The position numbers and the translations under genes are program-made. From Camillea tinctor (lineage: Eukaryota > Ascomycota > Sordariomycetes > Xylariales > Xylariaceae): a stretch of DNA of 64,000 bases. The stretch is taken from contig MU394053.1 in assembly GCA_022578605.1 (NCBI GenBank), forward strand, positions 124,001 to 188,000. Reading direction: 5' to 3'. Of the stretch, positions 23,087 through 32,878 are shown piece by piece; the first letter of the stretch is position 1, and each line of letters opens with the position of its first letter. The notes beneath the pieces are model-generated. The model ran no database searches, was not told the origin of the DNA, and was given only the letters and a program-made list of their open reading frames with translations.

Positions 23087-23140
23087 TACATATATACATA
23101 TATATATACCTAGGTACATATATATATATACATACATATA
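23087..23140. repeat. (TA)n block, near-palindromic around CCTAGG
   Basis: Alternating TA/CATA units flank a central CCTAGG at 23109-23114, so the two arms are roughly inverted copies. Such DNA can extrude a cruciform and is prone to length change. Confidence 0.65.
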
Positions 23141-23699
23141 TGGGTTTTGCCTATACCGTGCATGCCCAGGCCGTACACATGCACTTGCGGGTACCAACAC
23201 CACCCCGCTTATATCATTTTAACCCACCCCCTGACTTCTTCTCCCCCTCCTTAAACCTTAGCTCAAGTGTAGCTTACCTCCTAGTGTAAGAATGTAAGTT
23301 CCGAGGTCTCCCAGTCGCCTATACTTCCCCTGCTTATCCTATTGAACAAACCCTTACCTACTAGTGAGACGTGCTTTTTCCGTGCCATCCGTCACCCCAT
23401 TAACATCATTATACATCGATACACATGTTATCATAATGCATGCTACTACCAGAAAGAAGGAGAGGGAAAAAACCCCTAGAACACCAACAATGAGATCCTT
23501 AAGATACTAAGAAACAAGACACATGCTCGAAAGAGAGAGAGATGTCTACAATTTATTAACATTCCTTATTTATTTTACATTCTTCAGGACAAAGAAAAAT
23601 ATAGATAAAAACATGTGGACCTTTCAAGGGACTATATAAGTATATAGATTATAGTATAGTCTTTCACTAGTTGGCGGTTAGGCGCAGGCGTCGTCGTCC

Positions 23700-24430
23700 A
23701 TCACCAAAGCCGCAACCCATTTCAGCCCACAAACCTGGAATCCATCTCGTTGGATTCACCTCAGCATCCAATCAGGCTTGTCTCGAACACCATTTTGGGA
23801 ATGCGGCTCGCCTTCCTTGTGACATTGGAGGTCGAAATAAGCTTTGGTGCATCGCCACAGCTTGGACGCCTAGGAAGCGCCGAGCTCATTGGCCTTGGCT
23901 CATCCGCGATACCTCTATTAATGGGTCAGGCACGAGTCATGGTTTAGGTTATTTGCCTGGTAAAACGGCTGCCTGTGGAATGGAGGGAAGGGGATGGAGG
24001 ATACTTCTCCTTGAACCCCCCCCTGTGTCTCCAGGCGACGGACGATGTGGTACGGTGGGAGGTTCAGATCAGATCAAGATCTCCTGCCTTCGGCTCGGCA
24101 CTGATACATACGCCAGTGACAAGAGTGACATATGCACGCTGACCCTTTGTATAGAGTACAACAGAAACTAACGATCCCGTCTTATTCCGCTTGTGTCTAG
24201 TCTTGTTCCCCATAGCCACAACCAAGATCAAGCATAGCCCCAGGTTCGGATACACCCGCGGTGGCCCTGACAAATACTCAACCGGCATATAAATACCCTT
24301 GTGAGTTTTCTCTGGCCAGAATACATATCTATCGTTTGGGGGCTTGGTCGGTACTGGCGGCACCATAGGAAGCACTGATCGAGGCTTCGGATTTGGCCGT
24401 GCATATCCGGATGTAGATTCGGTCCCCTTT
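23700..24430 (-). pseudogene. Possible decayed or unrecognised gene
   Basis: The minus strand has three coding-like blocks in different frames. The first (about 24,430-24,064) is Pro-rich, with GYARPNPKPRS, VPPVPTKPPNDRYVFWPEK and a hydrophobic LGLCLILVVAMG. The second (about 24,055-23,915) includes YHIVRRLETQ and IPFPPFHRQPF. The third (about 23,905-23,755) includes IADEPRPMSSALPRRPSCGD. No ATG or clear introns join them, and a seven-G tract lies in the second block. It may be a frameshifted pseudogene or a small gene whose introns I cannot place. Confidence 0.25.
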
Positions 24431-25213
24431 TTTCGTACGAGTGTACTAATAAAGTATTTATATATATTATATAAAGCAGTCTAGACTGTATAATTCTAAC
24501 CCTTGTTCTACTTCCTTTTGATTTGCAATGTCCTTTCTTTTTTCTACATAAAGGCCTTTTTTTATACGGTCATCCCCCCCTGAAAGATAAGGGGGGTTGG
24601 CACAACCACCACACCAGACGCCATCACTTTCTAGCGATCGAAGCCCCGCAAGGCCAATACAGTTGATTGGAAGTTGGTCATATTGGAATGTATAATTGCT
24701 TATTTTGAACTATGTACCTAAGTTGGTCACTTGATACTGTACAGAAACACCGAATTTTGCAGGCTAATTCGATATGAGATGTGATTAGATGCTTGGTCTA
24801 CAGTGTCGGTATTGATAAATCAAGATTTATATACTGGAAGACATATGATACTTCTTTTCATATAATGGTTTAAGTTGTATCTTTCTTTTAACACCTCGTC
24901 TTGATACTCCTTAACCCCCTTATTCTACTTAATTACGTCTTATTTTTTACAAGTGTACAAATACATCTTCTAAACTTACATGATATTACTTGAAATACTC
25001 TCCTAATGTCTATAGAAAATCACTAAACTCTATCTAGAGATCCAAGGGGGACGAGAATAATATCTCTTTGAGCCAAAGATACTAGTTACTGTATTATTAT
25101 TATCATTATTAAAGAAAACACCACATTCCTCCACGAACTCATCAATACGACATGAATTGGAGACTACACAAAATATTATAGGAAGAGAAAAGTGGTCATG
25201 GCTATTATGTAAA

Positions 25214-25270
25214 GCTAAAAGCCAAATGCTAATAGCTTTTTGACTATTAGCTCATATATAGTCCGTGACA
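25214..25270 (+). repeat. 57-nt stem-loop element, copy 1
   Basis: By hand alignment it matches 37144-37200 at 45 of 57 positions without gaps. It has a perfect stem GCTAATAG / CTATTAGC and shares the tail GTCCGTGACA. See the finding on paired changes in the stem. Confidence 0.65.
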
Positions 25271-27211
25271 TATCACATACCTGTACGTCGTCGCTACTAA
25301 TATATCAAATTATGCCCTGCTATGATCTAAAAGGATGCTGTGTATGCATACGAACTTAGGTATACAACGTATGGCACATTGATATAGTACCACATCTCCT
25401 ATGTCTTTTATTACAGCTATTTTGAATCAGACTCTAAACCTTTTGGACCTTACCTATATTTTGTAATGAGTGCGTTCGTCCCAAGCGGGCGGCTCCGTAC
25501 ATAGCGGAGTTAAATAATGGGAAACGTGAATAGCGTTTACTTCAAACGATCTACATTTTTGTCTTGAGTTAGCTTAATATTCACAGCATATTCTTCTATA
25601 GGCTGGCTCGGTAATAGATATATATTTTCTGAACCCTACGGATCCTTGTTATAGTTTTCATCAACCTTGTCATTCCCTGCCTCCTATCTTAGCATCACTG
25701 GAATACAGGGGCTTCGAAGATGTCCTATGTCTAAGTAAAATATAGCTTGTGTTGATAGATATTTATACTATTGACCAGGAGCCTACTAAAAGCTGCCGCA
25801 TGAGCAACTTAAATAGTAGATATTCTATATCATATTGCTAATGGAGGGCAAGAGAAGGGAAGTTCGCTTCAATATTGTGAATACGAGAGAGAGACATTTA
25901 TCAACGTCAGCCAACCCCATATCTGTAATTATGAGCGACAAAAGGCACTGAACACACCAATGCTTCGCAATCATTAGTAATGTTACATGGTTTTTATCTC
26001 GACAGTGTGTCTTTCGTTCAATAAAAGACGCGCTGGTGTTATCCGCACAATCACTTTGGTTTTTGTATCAAGTATATACCCATCACGTCTTCTTTACAAG
26101 GGAAAAGGGTTTCTGAGGGTTTCGCGACAGACTAATCTTCTATCAATAGAGAAGGTAAAAGAAACTGCAGTAAAAGAAGCTAACCCGAAATACTTATTTT
26201 TAGATTTAACGCTACATCACCGTAACAATGACGATGTATCGTTACCTTCAAGATGGGGGGTTGTCCTGACCGAAGGACGCACGATCTTATACACTACATG
26301 GGTGTTTATACACTGGCAAGTGTGTGGGTCTCGGAATACCACGCTTCTATCACTTAGCTTCTTGTTGGGAGCTAATAGCAATATATCTGAATCTGATAGC
26401 CATATATATCTAGAAAAGCAAGATAGTGTATTGATCGATAAGGTTAGAAGATGACAGTGGAACAGGACGGAATGGAATGGATGAGTGATGCCATATACAT
26501 GCCTAATGAGAGCACCGCCAAGCTAGTACGAGGTTTTGACTAAGTTGATTACGGATCGAAGGATCCTCCTCCTAATCTACGCTAGTTCCTTAAATATAAC
26601 CTACCTCTTTACCTTCCTATCCCACTCCCTTATATAAATCCCACGACTGTAGTTGCTTCATCTCAATCACATGTATCGAGTATTTTCGACGAGCAGTAGC
26701 ACATGTGATTCAACCGATGAGCCCCCTCACCCAAAGTGAGGGGGGTAAACAAATTTACAATTACGTAGTCACGAAAGCAGTAGATGAAATCGCTCAGTTC
26801 CGTATAAATGATAGGCATGTATGTGTGCGTGTATGTATGCGGGTAGTTAGGGTACATTATCCATAACTTCATAACATCTCGTCACCCAGCCAGCCCCCTC
26901 TGTTCCCGTTTACCCCCTAACCCCTATGTGATATCAACCGGCCACTAAATAATGTTTTGATAAGAAATAAGAAGTAGAAGAATATACGTAATTACAACCC
27001 ATAATAAACCCATTCCTGAACCCCCAACCCTCACGCCCCCCCTTCCCCTCTTCATCCCAGCCATATAACCTAGCCCCCTTTACGTACCCAATCCGAACCT
27101 CCCCCGTTCCTCTGCTACATTCAAGTGAGGAATCAGAGGGCATAGATTAAGTTGGCTGGCGAAGCATCTAGCCAGATTCCCTAAGCTTGAATACCCACTC
27201 GACCCAACCCT

Positions 27212-27937
27212 CTAGAAAACCCCGATCCAAAAAGCCGCCACAGCGACCAACGCGCCCGCAGCCCCGGACCCGGCCGCCACCGCCGCAGCCCCACCAGTGG
27301 GCACCGTAGTGGGCGCCGATGTGGTCGCCGGCACGGTGGTCGCCGAGGTGGCGCCCGTGCTGGTGGGGACGGTGGGGATAGTGGTGTTGGGGTAGGAGGT
27401 GGAAGTGGCCCAGGTGGGGGTAGTAGAATAACCAGAAGAAGGATAGCTGGGAGGAGAAGAATAAGAAGAAGAAGGGTAGGCGGTAGTAGGGTAGGCGGTG
27501 GTGGGGTAGGAGGTGATGACCGTGTCCGAGTAAGACGGGTAGGTTACCGTGGAGGACGGGTACGACTCCGTGGTGGTGGTGCCGCTCGTGGGGTACGTCG
27601 GGTAGCCGGGGTACGTGAGAGTAGTCGACGTCTCCGGGTAGGAGGTCACGACGGTGCTGCTGGGAGTATTAGTGTCGGAAGAGCAAGAATCCTCAGTGGT
27701 GGTGGTGGTCGGGTAGGCTGACGATGAGCTACTGGGATACTCAGTAGTAGGATACCCAGTAGTAGGATACTCCGTAGTAGTGGTAGGATACCCCGTGGTA
27801 GTGGTCGGGTACTCGACTGTGGTTGACGAAGTCTCGCTCGGGTACTCAGGATATCCGCTCGTGGGATACTCAGTCGCCGAAGCAGTAGCGATCAACATCA
27901 GAGCGCCGGCGCCGGCATACTTGGACAGGCAAACCAT
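27212..27937 (-). CDS. GPI-anchored Tyr-Pro-Thr repeat cell-wall protein
   Basis: 241 residues, one exon, ATG at 27937. N-terminal signal peptide (MVCLSKYAGAGALMLIATASA), then about 180 residues dominated by Tyr, Pro, Thr and Ser in loosely repeated units such as TGYPTTTTEYPTTGYPTTEY. A single isolated Cys is present (DSCSSD). The chain ends with a Thr-rich spacer, a small-residue cleavage region (TGGAAAVAAGSGAAG) and a hydrophobic tail ALVAVAAFWIGVF with no basic residues after it, the usual GPI-attachment signal. It should be a heavily O-mannosylated, rod-like wall or surface protein. YP repeats could also be cross-linked through Tyr. No enzymatic domain is present. Repeat number is likely polymorphic between strains. 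Confidence 0.8.
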   Translation of the reverse strand: MVCLSKYAGAGALMLIATASATEYPTSGYPEYPSETSSTTVEYPTTTTGYPTTTTEYPTTGYPTTEYPSSSSSAYPTTTTTEDSCSSDTNTPSSTVVTSYPETSTTLTYPGYPTYPTSGTTTTESYPSSTVTYPSYSDTVITSYPTTAYPTTAYPSSSYSSPPSYPSSGYSTTPTWATSTSYPNTTIPTVPTSTGATSATTVPATTSAPTTVPTGGAAAVAAGSGAAGALVAVAAFWIGVF

Positions 27938-29588
27938 CTTTGCAGAGTTTCTTTTCTGAAAGATCTAAAAAGCGAATGTCTTGGAGGGAGCTTGGTATAA
28001 AAAACGACCGATATTATAAGCCCTTCACAAATGTGTGTGTGTGTATATGCTTAAAGGCAAGATAGCGAGAGACTTGGCAAGAAAGAAACAAACTCAAGAT
28101 GACGCTGGCTAGTGAGGTGGTGAGAAGATATAAATCCCCAGCCCGGTGGCTGTCGGCGCCATTGGGTCAATAAGAAACGCAATAGGTACTGCTCGTGTGA
28201 TATTGAAGAGGCCTGATTGAATGGCTTGAATAATACGCCCCTCTCCCCTCCCCTCCTCGCGGATCCTATACAGGAATTGGTCTTGGCTGACAGCACAAAA
28301 AAGACTCTATACAGGGATTCATGATTCGCGCCACGGTCTCTTTGGCGATCTCTGTTAGGTTTCAACTGCCTTCTACAGATAGTGTTTGAATTTGGTCGCT
28401 CGGTCGACGATTATGGCTCGTTGCCTGGCTTGCCTGGGTCACTATGCTGTGCTTATACGAACAATACAAGGCAAGGGCTTATAGTGTTTGATGCTGCTGG
28501 TTGGCTGGTGGTGAGATGATGGGCGATGGTGTGCTACTTGATTTGGCAAGTTTGAACCAATCTCGATCCTCTCCCTGTGCGATGTGACGTGCTTCTGTGG
28601 AGTTGTAACCAACGTGCCATGTTCATCATTGGCGGGATCACCCCCCAGCCTCCGTGGACTAACGAGAATTGAGAATATGCTGGGCTTGGCTATAGTAACA
28701 GGCTTCCCCTCACAATACAGGAAGGCAACAAATGCATGTCTCCGTTTCCCAAAAATAAACAAATAGGATCAATTATGTTACGTGACAAATGCGACATCGA
28801 GGCCTCACTCTCAATACGTAACATTGAGGAGTGAGGGTAATTATGACAACACTTATTGTCAAACACCTATATATCCAATTCGCCCATGCTCGAAAAGGTT
28901 CTATGCAGGAATATCGCGAGACATGGCCAAATGGCATCCCGAAAATGCAAATTCTGCTGCTGGGACCCGTGGAGTAAAAGCCTAAAATACCTGGCATGAG
29001 GAGCCTAATGGTCCATTAACCGAACATTGCCTTACCCAGGTTATGTAGGCCCAGACTATGTAGGCTCTAGTGAATATATTGATACTTACTACACTTTTCT
29101 GTCGATATGAGTGCGAAGATCTTGGAATGGAGAAAACCATACAAGAACCATGATCCCAACATAGTCTGCCAGTCTGGGATCTCAACGGAACTGAGAATGA
29201 GAATAAGCATGATAATATGCGTGGCGTGTCGAGGACAGGAACTGGTTACGCAGGGACAACAACCGATGTGCACCACGATTACCTCCGAGGTAGCACCACT
29301 CACAATCTCACTGCAGAACGGACTAGTTGAATTGAGTAGGTAGGGAGGCAGGTTGCCGGGCTACAGGCGCGAGGGCGCCTGATCGATGTAACTTGGGTTG
29401 TCCCTGTCCCTGACCATGATGACCCAAGATCCAATGCCACAGGAGGGGAACAACCCACAGTAACGATGCATAGAAAAATCCGGGGTTGGTGCGTCTCTGA
29501 GGATAGCCCTGCTAGGCGGGCATTCCATCTGCGTGCGGAGGACCGAGACTTACATGAACGCAATATGCTTCTCTTCCTTAGGTTGATG
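27938..29588. other. Spacer, no supported gene
   Basis: 1.65 kb holding the promoter of the wall protein and the 3' flank of the methyltransferase gene. It includes a (TG)n/(TA)n run near 28,031-28,048. Open frames here are short and overlap on both strands without family features. Confidence 0.55.
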
Positions 29589-30811
29589 TTAACCGATGTG
29601 TAGAATGGTAGATCGAAGTTTGCTGATGTCGGCATGGGTGGCCTTGCAACAGCCACCGACGACAACGGTCCTCCAGCATCGCATATCCAGGGTGTTGGCT
29701 ACGATCTCAGCAAGTTGGCGCTCCCACGGAGCCTAGGAAGTGAGCTGGTTCAGCAGAGTTACATATAGATAGACATCATGTTCATCATCTTCTTCGTCAT
29801 CTCTCCTCCCTTCCTCTTCTTCCCCCCTCTCCCTCCCCCCTTTACAGAGAAAAAAAAATACTTGAAAGATAAGATCAAAGCACTTACCGTGGGAACGGTT
29901 CTATTCTCAGGCTGCCGCCACGTTTTCGTGGTCGTGTCGTACACCTCCCCATTGGTACCATCGGGATAAAGAAGCAGGCTTGGCCAGGTCTCGAGTCGAC
30001 CGGCATTTACTAGCCGGGACACAGAACTCTGGTACCTTCGAATCAACTCGGGGAGTTTGGCCACCTGGGTGCAATTGATACCAATGCCCCATGGCAGCTG
30101 TCCGGGCACGTCCTGTGCGAGAAGCGCATCGATCACTTGATCGATAGTACTGCCGTCGGGAAGAGTGTAGTCGGTGCCGGGGAACACACAGGATATCCAG
30201 TATGGGATAATTTTACGCAGTATAGAGGATGCTTCTAGAGATGAACTGGTGGAAGGGGCGAAAAGTGATCGGATAGCCCTGATCTCGTCGAGTCTGGGGA
30301 CTGTCTCGAAAGCCAGAAAATTGATGCGATTATGCAGGTCGCCGATCTGGTCAAACATATGAATCCGGTCAAGGTGCCAGCCTCGTAGTTGTTCAGCCGA
30401 GTTGTGGCCGGCATCGTATTGCCCACTATATTCCTGGCTGGGTATCATGCATGCGCCGTATGGTCCAAGACTCAGCGCAATGGAGGCGCTCGGCGACTTG
30501 ACTTGCTCAGCGATTGACACGGCGCAGTCGAGGTAAGGCGGTATATCTGGTTTAGCTATGCCATCTGGGTGGTCTGGTGTTTTGGTTCGCGCGAAGCCCT
30601 CGATGGAGACTTGATAGGTAGCCGTGAGTATGATATCCACGGGTATACGACCAAAATCGTGCTGACATGCGCGCAGAGTGTCTTGGTCAGACACGAGCAG
30701 ATGCGAAGACCAAAGCGGTGTGTCGTGGTCAAACCTGACGCCGTACTTGTCTTCTAGAGATGTGCCCAGTCCACCGTCGAGGAAGAGGAGGGTTGATGAA
30801 GTTGGAGCCAT
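29589..30811 (-). CDS. Homocysteine S-methyltransferase (Mht1/Sam4-like)
   Basis: Transfers a methyl group from S-methylmethionine or S-adenosylmethionine to homocysteine, giving methionine, in the cytosol. Exons 30811-29888 and 29732-29589, intron 155 nt (GTAAGT donor, CCTAG acceptor); 355 residues. Domain: TIM barrel starting FLDGGLGTSLE, with LTATYQ and LAFETVPRLDEIRAI typical of the family. Zinc ligands are Cys247 in GIGINCTQ and the Cys pair 336-337 in VVVGGCCKATHADI on the second exon. The splice join reads RTVPT-APWERQLAEIV. Without the second exon the zinc site would be lost, which is why the first reading frame alone (which runs on into the intron) is rejected. Relatives are usually about 320-370 residues. 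Confidence 0.92.
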
Positions 30812-32878
30812 GGCTGGTTGATGTCTCGCGAACGGGGGGGGTCACGATCGAAGAGGTCACAGGACAATTGGTTATGCCGGTGTGGATAGATTGGTAGGTT
30901 GACCTGTTGACCTTTTCGGGGTTGGAGGGTCTTTCATCGCGAGATTTAGGGAATATTGTTTGAGTAAGTTAGTGTGTTATAGAGTCTATACTAGGTAGAG
31001 TTTGTACTAAGTAGTACCCGTAGTGAGTAGCACTGAATTTAGTGCAAAGCACTAAGTATGACCTAGTGCTACATTGATTACATATGTACTACTTACTAAG
31101 TAGTATCAATTGGCATGCGCATCTCACATGGCATTGCACATAGATGCACTGGAGTTGCCATTGCGGATGATCAGTAAATCCGGGGCAGTCTTGATTCTCT
31201 TTCTTAGGTAAAGTTCTAACATAGTTCAAGTTGGAACTTGAAGCTTGTGGGTAGGCACCACCCGCTAGGTAAGTCCTACCTACACTGCGTTGGTGTAGTG
31301 TCGGGTGCCCACGGGCGTAGGTGGGTACCTACACTAGGATATACCGTTTCTTGGCAGGCCGATTACCCGAATAGAGATACTACAACTTAAAAACCCCTGC
31401 AAGCTTGAACCCTGCATGAAATTACCTGGTGTATAAAACCAAAAATCAAACCCGTCCTAGCCGTTTGCTGTTGGGAGTCAATCCGTAAGTAAGTTATAGC
31501 AAGTATTACAACCTAGTAGGCTACCTAACCTAAACCCGTTCTACTCTTATAATTCCACTACATACCTAGCTAGTAGGTACTACTAACATAATTCCACCTT
31601 CCTAGTCAGCAGGTATTAGGTATTTTATTTATTTCGACTGGCAGGGCGTTGCCTCATCCGAACCAGAACCAACCCGGCAAAGCGGCACCGGCCACCATAC
31701 CATTTTAATTAGCATCGTGCATATGAACCAGCGATATAGCTCGCTGACATGGCGTTTTCAGCTGGGTTGGTCATTCTAGGCCCATTGGAAACAAACAAGA
31801 AAATCTGTCTGCTGTCTGTCTCATGAAGATGTACGATTATAAGACGATAACTAATGCCTGGTTATCTACATATATAGGTAGGTTTAGGTAGTATGTAAAG
31901 TATTTTATCTACTACTACCTACTAGTACTTACCTAACCTACAAGCTTATCTATCCCCGGGCCATACAAACTCTCATCCCAATTGAGTGTTTTAAGTTTAG
32001 GTACTTACTTACTCATCAGGGTCTTTGATGGTATGGTGTAAGTGACCAAAGCTTAATTAGCTTAGAAGGTCTAAGCCGAATCGACCAGCTCTCCGCCACC
32101 ATTATTATCACCTCCATCGTTTGTACATACACCAACCACCCCATCCTAATTCTCTCTCTCTTTTTTTTTCTCCTGTTTCTTTCGTCATCCCCCAGTTCTC
32201 CCCTCCCCCACAGGTTTCGCAATCACCATTGTTCCTCGTGCGCTCACTCCTTTACCCCCCGAGATCTTGTCACTCTCACACCCATATTTACTCGGGGAGA
32301 GCGCCCGGTCAAGCAAGAAAAATTAAAACAACACCATCACACCATCGTCAGCCACCTTTGATCGCTATCTTTTTCCCTCCATAATTTTTCTTTTCTTTTT
32401 TTCATCTTTTTTTTTTCAACTTATCAATTGAAAAGAAAATATTCGCACTTCGCTCGGCGCATACAACACCCCGCTTGAATTGCCGGTATTGGTTGGCCAA
32501 GCACTTCTTTGTCGACTTCCCTTGCTTTCCCCTTCCATCAATTCCAGCCTTGTGGGAACCGACCCGAAAACATCCTCTAAGATTTCTGGGCTCTCCGATC
32601 TCTCCGGCTTGGCTCTTGGCACATATCATAGGTCATCTTGTCGGCTAATACTTGCCATCTATGTGTTTCGGTGTGAACCCAACGAAATAATAAACCATCC
32701 GACTTTGCCTGCTCAACCCGCCAGGTGCCCTCCAGGTGCCCGCCAAGGGTTCGGTTCCTTGTCGGAGAAATCTGCGTCTGATATTCTGACATCATCGCCA
32801 TCGTCATTGTCACCACTGATAAACGATAATCCAAAACACCGCCACTTATCTATCCCATCCGTGGTAACCAGCTCCACC
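30812..32878. other. Divergent promoter region with hairpin clusters
   Basis: Two kilobases between the divergently oriented methyltransferase gene and C2-domain gene. It holds a cluster of short perfect inverted repeats (31,004-31,105), a second stem-rich segment (31,240-31,345), many TACCTA words, and from about 32,140 a long pyrimidine-rich tract that is probably the promoter/leader of the C2-domain gene. Confidence 0.6.
31004..31105. repeat. Cluster of perfect short inverted repeats
   Basis: GTACT/AGTAC (31004-31017), GCACT/AGTGC (31030-31045), GCACTA/TAGTGC (31049-31069) and the 19-bp palindrome TACTACTTACTAAGTAGTA (31087-31105) occur in about 100 bp. Confidence 0.75.

Larger units (their letters stand above)
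21422..27211. other. Large spacer (5.8 kb), repeats and relics only
   Basis: The first part is the promoter/leader of the Erg6-like gene (CA/GT-rich near 21,530-21,600). It then contains an alternating TA block at 23,087-23,140, a minus-strand coding-like relic around 23,700-24,430, very AT-rich DNA at 24,430-26,650, and one copy of a 57-nt stem-loop element at 25,214-25,270. A 155-codon plus frame at 25,987-26,454 is AT-rich and not family-like. Confidence 0.55.

Noticed and set aside
25987..26454. 155-codon plus-strand frame in AT-rich DNA
   Set aside because: Composition follows the AT-rich background, with no recognisable motif or splice-consistent neighbours.
29759..29887. C-terminal continuation of the methyltransferase into VSALILSFKYFFFS and onward
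   Set aside because: A GTAAGT donor sits at the point where similarity ends, and the zinc-binding GGCC motif lies on a downstream exon that joins in phase.
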